This document shows positions 33,072-40,323 of a stretch of DNA of 46,682 bases, in pieces. Below the pieces are notes generated by a model, which was not told the DNA's origin, did not search any database, and saw only the letters and a list, made by a program, of their open reading frames with translations. This DNA comes from Desulfuromonadales bacterium (GTDB taxonomy: Bacteria; Desulfobacterota; Desulfuromonadia; Geobacterales; Pseudopelobacteraceae). The first letter of the stretch is position 1; every line of letters starts with the position of its first letter. Location of the stretch: NCBI GenBank assembly GCA_013349405.1, contig DUZS01000030.1, positions 1 through 46,682 of the forward strand, read 5' to 3'. The position numbers and the translations under genes are program-made.

Positions 33072-33134
33072 ACTATAACATGCTATTATTACAGTCGTGC
33101 TGAAGTAAGGTAACGATTATAAAACAATTTCGGT
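33072..33134 (-). promoter_or_regulatory. Conserved upstream element of the dockerin protein gene
   Basis: On the minus strand TGTAATA (33087-33093) lies 9 nt before TATAGT (33072-33077), and more than 60 bp match the element upstream of the VPLPA-CTERM gene (16184-16248). It is 56 bp from the start codon. Confidence 0.6.
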
Positions 33135-33141
33135 GTGGTGG

Positions 33142-33230
33142 GTAGGGGCGCGGTCCGTGACCCGCCCTTGGAGCAATATGCACCATGTTTGCCATTTGCG
33201 CCGAGGGCGGGTTTGGAACCCGCCCCTACG
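33142..33230. repeat. REP-like composite repeat, family A (single copy)
   Basis: Bounded by GTAGGGGCGCGG and CCCGCCCCTACG with two hairpins (GGTCCGTGACC; GGGTTTGGAACCC) and a central TGCACCATGTTTGCCATTTG segment. This is the same unit that is tandemly repeated at 45304-45855, in the opposite orientation. It lies between the dockerin and exosortase genes. Confidence 0.85.
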
Positions 33231-33326
33231 TTTAAATTCGGTACATCGGTAATTTTACGTCTCGATGTAGCATACCTTCACCGAAGATGTTGCTGAATCG
33301 TAACACCACGCAGCTCACTCCTGATA

Positions 33327-33340
33327 TATAATCCCCGGTA
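33327..33340 (+). promoter_or_regulatory. Extended -10 promoter placing the transcript start at the exosortase ATG
   Basis: TATAAT at 33327-33332, preceded by TGATA, is 7 nt from the ATG at 33340. There is no Shine-Dalgarno sequence, so the mRNA is probably leaderless. A GTAACA box is at 33300-33305. Confidence 0.5.
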
Positions 33341-35325
33341 TGCATCCCCACCAGACGGACATACTGTTACCTGACACAGCAGCACCCACTGCCTCTCCAC
33401 CCTGGCTCCGCTTTGCGCTGCTCTGCACTCTGTTTCTGCTCGCTTCAATCTGGCTGGAAACACATCTTCTGCCACTCAACGGCGTTATTGCGGGGCTGAG
33501 CGCACAGCTGCTGGCCCTGTGCGGGTATACGCCGCTGGTGGCGGGTGACCTGATAACCGTGGCCGGATTCAGCGTACGGATCGTACTAGAGTGCACCGCG
33601 ATACACCCGATCCTGATCTACGTTGCTTTCGTGCTGGCTCATCCCGGTTCATTGCGACGAACTCTTACCGGTCTGGCGGCGGGGAGTACGCTGCTCTTTT
33701 CGGTCAACATTGCGCGCATTGCGCTGGTCACGCTGGTCGGTGCCCGCTGGCCACTCTTTTTTGAACTGCTCCACGTCTATCTGGGGCAGGTCGTCATGCT
33801 GCTGCTGGTGCTGGCTGCGGCCCTGGCCTGGCAGCGCTGCGGCAGTGAAGGGGTGAGCCCGCTGCCGTTTGTCCTTCGGGCCCTGCTCTGGGCCAGCATG
33901 CTGTTTCTTCCCTGGGTGGTGCTCAATAAATACTTCTATATGAATGCTGTCGATGCGCTGGTGTTCCGGGTTATTGCGGCGCTCTCATCTCATACGGATT
34001 TTTCGATCGAGCGCCCGGTGGCACTCTATAACCATACCTTCGCACTCCCGTTGTACCTGGCGATGGTACTGGCTGTCGGCGGCTCTCCCGTTGCCCGACG
34101 CTTGAAATACACCCTTGCGGGCAGCCTGATCATTGTCGGCTGGCATATCATCTTCCGGATTTTTCAGGTTTCTATGGAAATATTTAAGCTGAACGAGTTG
34201 CAACCACTGTATCTGAGCATCTACCTGGGTGGTCAGTTTCTTGTTCCGCTGCTGCTCTGGGTCTGCTGGTTCGGGCCGCCTCGACGCAGTGAGTCGCTAG
34301 CGTCCGGTGGCGTCTGTGGGGGTGTTTCAGCGGCACTCCTGGTCTGCACCCTGCTCTGGCCGGGCGAAGCGCGGGCGGAAGCGCGGTTGATTATGAAGCA
34401 GACCGGCAGTAACGTCTATCAGTTGGAGATGAAAGGGTTGGAGCGGATAACCCGCGTGACCATTGCCCTGGAGTACGTACTGCAGGGGGCGGCCTCCGAA
34501 CCGAGCCTGCTTCCTTCTGGGCTGGGGTTTATCGGGTCACTTAAAATTGAATCTTCGCATGCAAGCGGCGACGCCAACAGTATGACGATTGTCTACGATG
34601 CTGCCCGCCCGCACAGCGGTGATGGCATGTTGGGGACTCTCACCCTTACCCGTAGAGGAGGAGCGGGGGTAATGATCGGTGGCATGCGGGCTGCAGTGGA
34701 AATGCAGAATTATAAAGGGGTGACCATTGCAGCTGCCAGCGAGGTTGAGGATGCTGCTCCTGGTACTGCGGAGGTTGTGAAAGATGACGGAGCGAACGCC
34801 GCTGTCATCGGAAAAGCCTCAAGCGCGGGTATCCCGATGGTTACTCCTGCCGCTGCAAAAACTGGCGCCGATGTCACGCGCCGTTCTCTTAAAGGTGTCT
34901 TGGTACAGTTTCTCGAATCTGCCGGAGAACGAACGACCGAAGTTTTGGCCGACCTGGTTGCACGCAGAGGTGAGGGGGGAGACTATCGCCAAGAACCGTC
35001 GCTACTGCTCAGCGATGGCGTCACTCCACTCAGAGTGCTATTTCACCAGGCGGCCAGTTCCTTCAAAGAAACCCCCAGCTTTGTCATCAAGGGAGCTGAA
35101 TTCGGCACGTTTACATGGCTGCCATCGGGAGAGCTGGCAGTTGACGTGCTGCCCGATAAAGGTGCCCTCAGGGCGAGTATCACGATTATCACCAAGGAAG
35201 AACAGGTGGAATATCCGCTGGCGATTGCTCCACCGTTGGAACAGTTTGATGCAAGCAGGGCAGGGGCGGGTGAAGCGGAATATGTGGCGGCGGCGAACCG
35301 GTTGGTGAGAGGGAACGTGCCGTAG
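33340..35325 (+). CDS. Exosortase (XrtH-like) fused to a second membrane domain and a cohesin-like periplasmic domain
   Basis: The 661-aa protein opens with an exosortase/archaeosortase domain (about 20-165) with the active-site triad: Cys in LECTAIHP (C85), Arg in NIAR (R126) and His in LLHVYLGQ (H145). Its short size fits exosortase H, whose substrate class (IPTL-CTERM) is represented by the giant nucleotidase at 21900-27398. A second multi-helix domain (about 180-312) resembles exosortase-associated membrane proteins. A further membrane segment (about 325-345, cleavable-looking ARAEA) leads to a cohesin-like domain (about 347-465): N-V-Y-Q-L-E-M-K-G, V-T-I-A-L-E-Y, M-T-I-V-Y-D-A, S-G-D-G-M-L-G-T-L-T-L. 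The C-terminal ~190 residues are unassigned. The stop codon lies inside a REP-like element. The fusion may couple sorting to dockerin binding. Confidence 0.82.
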   Translation: MHPHQTDILLPDTAAPTASPPWLRFALLCTLFLLASIWLETHLLPLNGVIAGLSAQLLALCGYTPLVAGDLITVAGFSVRIVLECTAIHPILIYVAFVLAHPGSLRRTLTGLAAGSTLLFSVNIARIALVTLVGARWPLFFELLHVYLGQVVMLLLVLAAALAWQRCGSEGVSPLPFVLRALLWASMLFLPWVVLNKYFYMNAVDALVFRVIAALSSHTDFSIERPVALYNHTFALPLYLAMVLAVGGSPVARRLKYTLAGSLIIVGWHIIFRIFQVSMEIFKLNELQPLYLSIYLGGQFLVPLLLWVCWFGPPRRSESLASGGVCGGVSAALLVCTLLWPGEARAEARLIMKQTGSNVYQLEMKGLERITRVTIALEYVLQGAASEPSLLPSGLGFIGSLKIESSHASGDANSMTIVYDAARPHSGDGMLGTLTLTRRGGAGVMIGGMRAAVEMQNYKGVTIAAASEVEDAAPGTAEVVKDDGANAAVIGKASSAGIPMVTPAAAKTGADVTRRSLKGVLVQFLESAGERTTEVLADLVARRGEGGDYRQEPSLLLSDGVTPLRVLFHQAASSFKETPSFVIKGAEFGTFTWLPSGELAVDVLPDKGALRASITIITKEEQVEYPLAIAPPLEQFDASRAGAGEAEYVAAANRLVRGNVP

Positions 35326-35365
35326 GGAACCTCAGGGGCCTAAAGGCGACGCCGGTGGCTCGCCC
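35321..35365. repeat. REP-like repeat, family C, overlapping the exosortase stop codon
   Basis: GTAGGGAACC begins at the TAG stop; GGGGCCTAAAGGCG and a GCC-rich hairpin follow. Confidence 0.7.
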
Positions 35366-35400
35366 CGTTCAATAGCCCCCGTAATTACTCCACTATAAAG

Positions 35401-35423
35401 TAAAAAGCCACCCGGAAGGTGGC
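35401..35423 (-). terminator. Intrinsic terminator of the DUF1640 gene
   Basis: On the minus strand GCCACC-TTCCG-GGTGGC is followed by TTTTTA. It lies 36 bp after the stop of the 89-aa gene. Confidence 0.8.
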
Positions 35424-35458
35424 AATAGCAAAAAATTGGCATATGCAAAAAAGGAGGC

Positions 35459-35728
35459 TTACTTTATCAGCTTCAGAAGTAAAGCTGCAATAAGCGCTGT
35501 CTGGAGAAAACCGGCACCCACTACCCAGCGGATCAACTCGGCTTTAACTTCAGCAATCTTGAGCTCGATCTCTTTAATGTCGGTTTTTGTTGCAAGTTCT
35601 TTTTGATCAAATATTTCAGTAAGAAGTTCTTTCTGTGCATCAGACATGGCCTTAGCTTGTGCTTCAGGCACACCCGCCCCACGAAGATGATCAACAAACT
35701 TTAATGTATCAAACGTAACAGTTGACAT
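35459..35728 (-). CDS. DUF1640-family coiled-coil membrane protein
   Basis: The 89-aa protein has the DUF1640/CCDC90-like layout: F-D-T-L-K-F-V-D-H-L-R-G-A-G-V-P-E-A-Q-A-K-A, then a charged coiled coil (about 35-65, E-I-E-L-K-I-A-E-V-K), and a single C-terminal membrane segment (about 68-88). Function of the bacterial proteins is not established. GAGGTGA lies 6 nt before the start and a terminator follows, so it is a single-gene unit. Confidence 0.85.
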   Translation of the reverse strand: MSTVTFDTLKFVDHLRGAGVPEAQAKAMSDAQKELLTEIFDQKELATKTDIKEIELKIAEVKAELIRWVVGAGFLQTALIAALLLKLIK

Positions 35729-35860
35729 GGCTCACCTCGGTTTGAACTATAACAAAGTAAAAAAATTAAGTCAAATAGTCAACGTATGGTCAATTAATGC
35801 GGCAAGCATTCGTATTTACCGTGAGTATGTCATTACCGATGAAATTCTCTCGGCTCGACA

Positions 35861-36214
35861 TCAAGGCACCTTGGCCAGCGCGGCGTGAAACGCGTTAGCA
35901 GAACCTCTTGCTGCATGCTGGGTCAGATATGTTTCGGTAGTCAACGCGCATGTCTTTTCTGCAACAGCCGAAGCGATTGTCACACTGCAATATACCTCTT
36001 CAGCAGACACGCAGCGAGCTGAATATAATAAAGCCGCTCTTATGTCATCACTCTTGAGAAAGGGATAATCCTCAAGCAGTTCCTGAATGGATGTGCCAAA
36101 AGCAACTTTCTCAACAAGCAGATCTACCGGCATACGTGTGCCTTTGATTACCGGTTTGCCGAGCATGACAGTAGGCTCAATTGAGATGCGTTTTAACAAA
36201 TTTGCAGACTTCAT
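35861..36214 (-). CDS. DUF433-domain protein (VapB45-like antitoxin) with unusual C-terminal tail
   Basis: The first ~72 residues of this 117-aa protein match DUF433: RISIEPTVMLGKPVIKGTRMPV, V-E-K-V-A-F-G-T-S-I-Q-E-L-L-E-D-Y-P and D-I-R-A-A-L-L-Y-S-A-R. Such proteins are small HTH-type antitoxins paired with DUF5615 PIN-like toxins. The ~45-residue tail (Y-L-T-Q-H-A-A-R-G-S-A-N-A-F onward) is not usual for the family and could come from a fused or decayed neighbouring gene. The DUF5615 partner is only present as a remnant upstream (36329-36543). GGAG lies 9 nt before the start. Confidence 0.75.
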   Translation of the reverse strand: MKSANLLKRISIEPTVMLGKPVIKGTRMPVDLLVEKVAFGTSIQELLEDYPFLKSDDIRAALLYSARCVSAEEVYCSVTIASAVAEKTCALTTETYLTQHAARGSANAFHAALAKVP

Positions 36215-36328
36215 ACTATTTTCTCCATAGAAATGAAACGTATTCTCTTCCGCGCGATCACTACAAAATGGTTACTGAATTTTTCCGGGTACTTCAGAAG
36301 CATATTCTTCAAAATAGTGATTTTCACC

Positions 36329-36543
36329 CTATACGTTCTGCTCGTCAATTCGAAACAATATTATCCCGACAGATGGTTTTCTCAGTAAAAAATTCAACTC
36401 TTCGAAATCTTTATCGTTTGTTATGATAATCCTATTTTCATCACATGCCAGCTTCAGTAATGACGCATCGTCAAGATGACAGCCGTAGCGCCTGGATCAT
36501 CAATCAGGATTCTGACAAGAACGTTTGTATCTACTGCAATCAT
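36329..36543 (-). pseudogene. Broken toxin: VapC N-terminus joined to a DUF5615-toxin C-terminus
   Basis: The ATG at 36543 overlaps the antitoxin stop by 2-4 bases and reads MIAVDTNVLVRILIDDPGA, a PIN-domain (VapC) start, but stops after 28 codons. In another frame from about 36459 the sequence reads D-A-S-L-L-K-L-A-C-D-E-N-R-I-I-I-T-N-D-K-D-F to a stop at 36329, matching the C-terminal half of DUF5615 toxins (ITNDKDF motif). The central part of both genes is missing. This looks like a recombination scar between two toxin genes. Confidence 0.7.
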
Positions 36544-36776
36544 AATCTACTGCCCCGACTATGAATTGCAGCCTCCATTTCGTCAAGGCTCACCGATCGT
36601 GATGCAGTAAGGACGCCAAATGCAGAGTTTTCCTGAATAGTCGTACTGGAACGCCGTCGAACTGCCGGAAGAATCGTAAGCAGCGCTCGCGATTTACCTT
36701 TGTGTGGTACAGGAATTTTTTCAAGTGGATGAATATGTCCCTTTGCATCAATTTCAACTTCAATTGTTTGTAGCAT
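36540..36776 (-). CDS. VapB-type antitoxin of a disrupted vapBC pair
   Basis: The 78-aa protein starts MLQTIEVEIDAKGHIHPLE and ends with V-S-L-D-E-M-E-A-A-I-H-S-R-G-S-R-L, a pattern typical of small AbrB-like/type II antitoxins co-encoded with PIN-domain toxins. The stop codon overlaps the ATG of the toxin fragment (ATGA), as in intact pairs. GGGGGGA lies 5 nt before the start. Because the toxin is broken, the antitoxin may be an orphan. Confidence 0.75.
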   Translation of the reverse strand: MLQTIEVEIDAKGHIHPLEKIPVPHKGKSRALLTILPAVRRRSSTTIQENSAFGVLTASRSVSLDEMEAAIHSRGSRL

Positions 36777-36822
36777 TGTCCCCCCTAATGACTTTACCTA
36801 CGGACCGGTAGCGGTAACAGCA

Positions 36823-36948
36823 TCAGGCATTCCCAAGACCCCAGGCAATATCTTTTTCCACGGCCAACCAGGCTAGTAATTTTGAAGAATCATTTCCCGC
36901 CTCGTGGATCAGAAAATCGAGTTCTTCTGTTGTATTGAGCTGTGCCAT
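36823..36948 (-). CDS. Possible short ORF (41 aa), maybe a gene remnant
   Basis: ATG at 36948 opens a 41-codon frame (MAQLNTTEELDFLIHEAGN) with credible amino-acid content but no ribosome binding site. It may be a fragment of an antitoxin or other small gene. Confidence 0.25.
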   Translation of the reverse strand: MAQLNTTEELDFLIHEAGNDSSKLLAWLAVEKDIAWGLGNA

Positions 36949-37026
36949 GTCAACGCTTATATTCTACAGAACAACATAAGTCGTAATACTCCAAACGTCA
37001 AATGCTTTTCAGAATACACCCAAAAC

Positions 37027-37053
37027 CCCGGCGCACGTCGGTGCGCCTTTACG
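37027..37053. repeat. Short REP-like hairpin at the 3' end of a RAYT gene
   Basis: GGCGCACGTCGGTGCGCC is a near-perfect hairpin followed by TTTACGTG. The same hairpin with intact GCCCCTACG tail is at 38735-38763 beside the truncated RAYT copy. Confidence 0.7.
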
Positions 37054-37654
37054 TGCCGGTGTTTGTGTGCGTATTGACCGGGTTTTCCCGGTCTAATTCC
37101 CATTTCAGCGGATTATTGACAATATATTCCCGTGCGCGGGTCAATTCATGCTCGTTTCTGATTACCCGTTCATAATAATTCCGTTGCCATACGGGACATC
37201 CCGGATTGGTGCGGATTTGGTTGATCTTGCGGGTGGTGACCGATTTAAAATTCTGAATGATCGAACCTATTGATCCTGGCATTGTTCCATGTAGGGGCGA
37301 CAGCACGGTATTATCGTGCTTCGCCCGTGTGCCGCGATGATCAAAGGCGGGCAAAGCAGGTGAGTCTTGCTTTGCCCCTACGTTGTCCTGAATTAAAATG
37401 ATTGCGTGGAAATGGTTAGGCATGATCGAATATTCGTCAAGGTTTATATTGGTGAAATGTTCAATTAATCGACAATAGACCGTGTCCACAACCCGCCCAA
37501 ATTCATTCAACACCATTTCCCCATTCACTATTTCACCGAACAGACAGCCGCGCTGCCAGGTGCATACCGTCACGAAATATGCGCCGGCCTGCGCATAGTC
37601 GTAATTCAGCAGTCTGATAGAATGACGGTGATGCAGGTCCGGGTTGAAGGTCAT
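37049..37654 (-). CDS. REP-associated tyrosine transposase (RAYT, Y1 family) with REP-derived insert
   Basis: The 201-aa protein is a single-domain HUH transposase: H-H-R-H-S-I-R-L, A-Y-F-V-T-V-C-T-W, the metal-binding IMPNHFHAIILI (HFH) and the catalytic tyrosine in NYYERVI, ending with Y-I-V-N-N-P-L-K-W-E-L-D. Such enzymes act on REP hairpins. About 33 residues directly after the HUH strand (from GAKQDS to SPLHGT) are encoded by a family B repeat at 37290-37383 and are absent from normal members. The flanking blocks are intact, so the enzyme could still fold. Truncated copy at 38757-39054; distant copy at 45867-46613. Confidence 0.88.
   Translation of the reverse strand: MTFNPDLHHRHSIRLLNYDYAQAGAYFVTVCTWQRGCLFGEIVNGEMVLNEFGRVVDTVYCRLIEHFTNINLDEYSIMPNHFHAIILIQDNVGAKQDSPALPAFDHRGTRAKHDNTVLSPLHGTMPGSIGSIIQNFKSVTTRKINQIRTNPGCPVWQRNYYERVIRNEHELTRAREYIVNNPLKWELDRENPVNTHTNTGT
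37290..37383. repeat. REP-like repeat, family B, inside the RAYT reading frame
   Basis: Bounded by GTAGGGGCGACAGCACG and GCCCCTACG, with hairpins AGCACGG-TATT-ATCGTGCT and GCAAAGCAGG...CTTGCTTTGC. It keeps the frame open and adds about 31 codons. Confidence 0.85.
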
Positions 37655-37683
37655 GTGCGGAGTGACCCGATGAGGATGGTGCT

Positions 37684-38148
37684 TTATGAGTTCAGCTTGG
37701 CAGTGTAGTTACTGACGGATAATACAAAGCGGGTGTGTACAGTCTCTACCATCTTCAACCCTTCTTTTATACGCTCCCAATCCAACTGAAAGCCATACCC
37801 GTGATAGACAACGTGCCGGAACTTGCGGAAAGGTGAGAGTTCTACTGCAAGGGACTCATCAAAGAGAACGAAGAATGGCGTATATGCAGGAGTGCAAAAT
37901 CTTTTAAATATATCGGTATGCCATGTTTCTCCAGTTGGTATTGGTACATTGTGATAACGATGTACACGTTTCAAAATGTTTTCAATACCGCCATAAAACT
38001 GGGCGAGAAATGCTCCTGCTGCGGTTTTCTCACGAATAGTCGGCTCCCTTGCAGAGAGCTCATTGAGCAGGGAGGTCGATTCCCGGACAGTGCTTTCCAT
38101 CATTTCCAGTTCTATACTGATCTCTTCACGTAACTCTGAAAGGGTCAT
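37684..38148 (-). CDS. HEPN-domain toxin (HepT-like)
   Basis: The 154-aa helical protein has the HEPN RNase signature R-x4-6-H-x-Y: R-K-F-R-H-V-V-Y-H-G-Y at about residues 107-117, and E-N-I-L-K-R-V in the first helix region. HEPN toxins cleave RNA and are controlled by a nucleotidyltransferase (MNT) antitoxin, which is encoded directly upstream with a 4-base ATGA overlap. Cysteine-free except one. The pair forms a HEPN/MNT toxin-antitoxin unit. Confidence 0.85.
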   Translation of the reverse strand: MTLSELREEISIELEMMESTVRESTSLLNELSAREPTIREKTAAGAFLAQFYGGIENILKRVHRYHNVPIPTGETWHTDIFKRFCTPAYTPFFVLFDESLAVELSPFRKFRHVVYHGYGFQLDWERIKEGLKMVETVHTRFVLSVSNYTAKLNS

Positions 38149-38414
38149 ATCAATTGTTTTCCTCTGCGTTCAATCATTCGGGTGAAACGATTGGCAGGTG
38201 TAAGCGGCACAAGGTCAAGCGGGAAATTGATCTCTTCTTCAAGGCGTGCGGCGAGTTCGTAAAGTTTCCAACCGGAAACTCCATCGCAGGCAAGATCAAT
38301 ATCCCTTGCTGTTTCAGGGGTGTTCAGAGCGCTGCCGAAAAGAATAAGACGCGTTGCGCCGTAACTCTTTGCTGTCAACGCAATCGCATCAAACTGTTCC
38401 TGATTAAACGTCAC
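38145..38414 (-). CDS. MNT nucleotidyltransferase antitoxin (MntA-like)
   Basis: The 89-aa protein has the minimal nucleotidyltransferase core G-S-A-x9-D-I-D-L (about residues 28-41): GSALNTPETARDIDLACDG. It begins with GTG, preceded by GGAGG at good spacing. MntA-type antitoxins neutralise HepT by AMPylating a tyrosine near the HEPN motif; the HxY tyrosine is present in the partner. The 3' end overlaps the toxin start. Confidence 0.87.
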   Translation of the reverse strand: MTFNQEQFDAIALTAKSYGATRLILFGSALNTPETARDIDLACDGVSGWKLYELAARLEEEINFPLDLVPLTPANRFTRMIERRGKQLI

Positions 38415-38449
38415 ACAGTACCTCCATTACATACTTGCTCCATAAAAAT

Positions 38450-38471
38450 TACTTATGGTACGAATGTTACA
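38450..38471 (-). promoter_or_regulatory. Candidate promoter of the MNT-HEPN operon
   Basis: On the minus strand TGTAACA (38465-38471) is 9 nt from TAAGTA (38450-38455), the window's recurring arrangement, about 36 bp upstream of the GTG start. Confidence 0.4.
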
Positions 38472-38502
38472 TTACTCGTTGTGGTAGTCAATAATTATAT
38501 CG

Positions 38503-38540
38503 CAGGGACCCTCTGGGGCCTAAAGGCGACCCGGTGGGTC
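38503..38540. repeat. REP-like repeat, family C
   Basis: CAGGGACCCTCTGGGGCC-TAAAGGCGACCCGG; the fullest form of the family C core in the window. Confidence 0.8.
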
Positions 38541-38587
38541 AATTGGCAACCTGATTCGTTCAAATTCGCCGCTTGGTTTCATATCCT

Positions 38588-38669
38588 GTCGTTCCCGAGG
38601 TAGTAATCGGGAATCCAGTTTTTAAAGCTCTTGAAATCTGGATCCCCGATAGAAGCATTCGGGGATGAC
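38588..38669. repeat. Different inverted repeat pair (GGGAATCCAG type)
   Basis: GTTCCCGAGGTAGTAATCGGGAATCCAG faces CTGGATCCCCGATAGAAGCATTCGGGGATGAC over an A/T-rich loop. Both halves are hairpins and together form a larger palindrome. It lacks the GTAGGGGCG head and belongs to a separate repeat class. Confidence 0.7.
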
Positions 38670-38734
38670 AATTTTTTTAGCGGAAGATTAGAACGAATCA
38701 GAATTGGCAATAATTTTGGATATTGCAACGAAGA

Positions 38735-38763
38735 TAGGGCGCACATCGGTGCGCCCCTACGTG
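38735..38763. repeat. Short REP-like hairpin beside truncated RAYT
   Basis: TAGGGCGCACATCGGTGCGCCCCTACG is a hairpin with the GCCCCTACG tail, equivalent to 37027-37053. Confidence 0.75.
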
Positions 38764-39054
38764 CCGGTGTTTGTGTGCGTATTGACCGGGTTTTCCCGGT
38801 CCAATTCCCATTTCAGCGGATTATTGACAATATATTCCCGTGCGCGGGCCAATTCATGCTCGTTTCTGATTACCCGTTCGTAATAATTCCATTGCCATAC
38901 GGGACAACCCGGATTTGTGCGGATTTGGTTGATCTTGCGGGAGGTGACCGATTTAAAATTCTGAATGATCGAACCTATTGATCCTGGAATTGTTCCATGT
39001 AGGGGCGATAGCACAGAATTATCGTGCTTCGCCCGTGTGCCGCGATGATCAAAG
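38757..39054 (-). pseudogene. Truncated RAYT copy (C-terminal half only)
   Basis: About 300 bp nearly identical to 37045-37345: it encodes the segment from the internal repeat (L-S-P-L-H-G-T) through N-Y-Y-E-R-V-I to the C-terminus, lacking the N-terminal half with the HUH motif. The break lies inside the family B repeat (CGATGATCAAAG) and then abuts the end of hipA. It cannot encode an active transposase. Confidence 0.88.
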
Positions 39055-39060
39055 ATGTAT

Positions 39061-40323
39061 TTATCGCATTGCCAACAGTATCTCTATTTGTCTGGTAATG
39101 GGATTGCTTGTTTTTACGGGCACGTCATACTCATGTGCCAGACTCTTAAATGTTGCCACTGCTGACTTTACCTGGTCGATAATAGAATGTGCGCTTTTCT
39201 CATGTATTGACGCAATTTTTGCTACATTCAGCAGTTGTGTCATGCCGGGGTTTTTACCTTCACCGCTGAAGCTGGTCCAGTGTTCTCCGTGTGGTCCACT
39301 TGAATAGGTCAAGTCATACGCAGGAGACAATTCCCATCTGCCATCATTTGACATGACATAGCCGTGGTTTTTGGCATGATCATCCCGGTTGTGGGCGAAC
39401 AGGTTAAAGGCGGCGCGCCTGAACTGCTCTTCCACCTGTGCAGCACTCTGCGTCAATTTCCACGCAACTTTCATAAGCACTTCATAGTCAAGCGTCGGAG
39501 CCATATAGTCAGCATGCAGCAGTCCACACGCTGTTGCACTGTGCCGCCGCCGGTTACCGGACAAACGATCAAAGCGGCGGGTTGCGATGTGTTGAACACC
39601 GTTATCATCAGAGATCAGAAAATGTTCCGGAACAGACATCCCGGCGTTTTTTGCCACCAGATTATAGATCAGCTCCAATACTCCGTCATACGGATGAGCT
39701 ACATCGGAAAACTTTACAAACCAGTGTGAAAAACCGTCAGGAAGATAACCGGTTCCCGATATGAATCTGTCTTTCTGGTCGGAAATACCAATCAGCGCCT
39801 TTGGCCTGGCACCGCCGGGAGAGCCGCCAACTTGTGTCAACAATCGCCCGGCACTTTCTATGCGCCCTTCGTACAGATCATATGCTTCCCGAGCCATATC
39901 TCCGACATGCACCGCCTCAAATGAATGGTTTTGTTCGGCTTCAAGAGGTGGATGATAGCGCAACGCGCCCATGGCATGACTGCCAAGAAAAGCAAGCCTG
40001 TCAAGTGGTGTTATGTCCTTTTTGTCAATGCCCGTTTTTTTAAAGAATCGGTCCATAATCAGCATGCCCCATCCATCAGGCAGCGAATCGGCAAACAGCC
40101 CGAATGTGGAAGTCACGCTTTTGCGTGGGTCCAGGTGAAAGCTCAGTTTTTTGTTGGGTAGATCAAATGGAGAAATTTCCAGGCCACGCGCTATCCAGGC
40201 GTCGGTGTATTCAAAAACGGTAGCAGTAGACGTTGCTGCCAGACGACCCACCGGAGCGGTGCTCTGTCCGTTATCGTACAGCACATCCAGTTCACGATAT
40301 TTCACTGGTTCTTCTCCTGCCAC
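39061..40323 (-). CDS. hipA: HipA-family serine/threonine kinase toxin
   Basis: The 420-aa protein carries the HipA N-terminal domain (V-G-R-L, E-Y-T-D-A-W-I) and kinase core: the Gly-rich loop GGSPGGARPK, HWFVKF, ATRRFDR, catalytic NRDDHAKNHG, and the metal-binding D-L-T-Y-S. HipA kinases phosphorylate a translation factor (glutamyl-tRNA synthetase in E. coli) and cause growth arrest or persistence. It overlaps the hipB gene by 32 bp. The stop codon abuts the truncated RAYT fragment. Confidence 0.93.
   Translation of the reverse strand: MAGEEPVKYRELDVLYDNGQSTAPVGRLAATSTATVFEYTDAWIARGLEISPFDLPNKKLSFHLDPRKSVTSTFGLFADSLPDGWGMLIMDRFFKKTGIDKKDITPLDRLAFLGSHAMGALRYHPPLEAEQNHSFEAVHVGDMAREAYDLYEGRIESAGRLLTQVGGSPGGARPKALIGISDQKDRFISGTGYLPDGFSHWFVKFSDVAHPYDGVLELIYNLVAKNAGMSVPEHFLISDDNGVQHIATRRFDRLSGNRRRHSATACGLLHADYMAPTLDYEVLMKVAWKLTQSAAQVEEQFRRAAFNLFAHNRDDHAKNHGYVMSNDGRWELSPAYDLTYSSGPHGEHWTSFSGEGKNPGMTQLLNVAKIASIHEKSAHSIIDQVKSAVATFKSLAHEYDVPVKTSNPITRQIEILLAMR

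Noticed and set aside
36181-36426. 81-codon plus-strand frame
   Set aside because: It is antisense to the DUF433 start and the DUF5615-toxin remnant, both of which have recognisable motifs on the minus strand.
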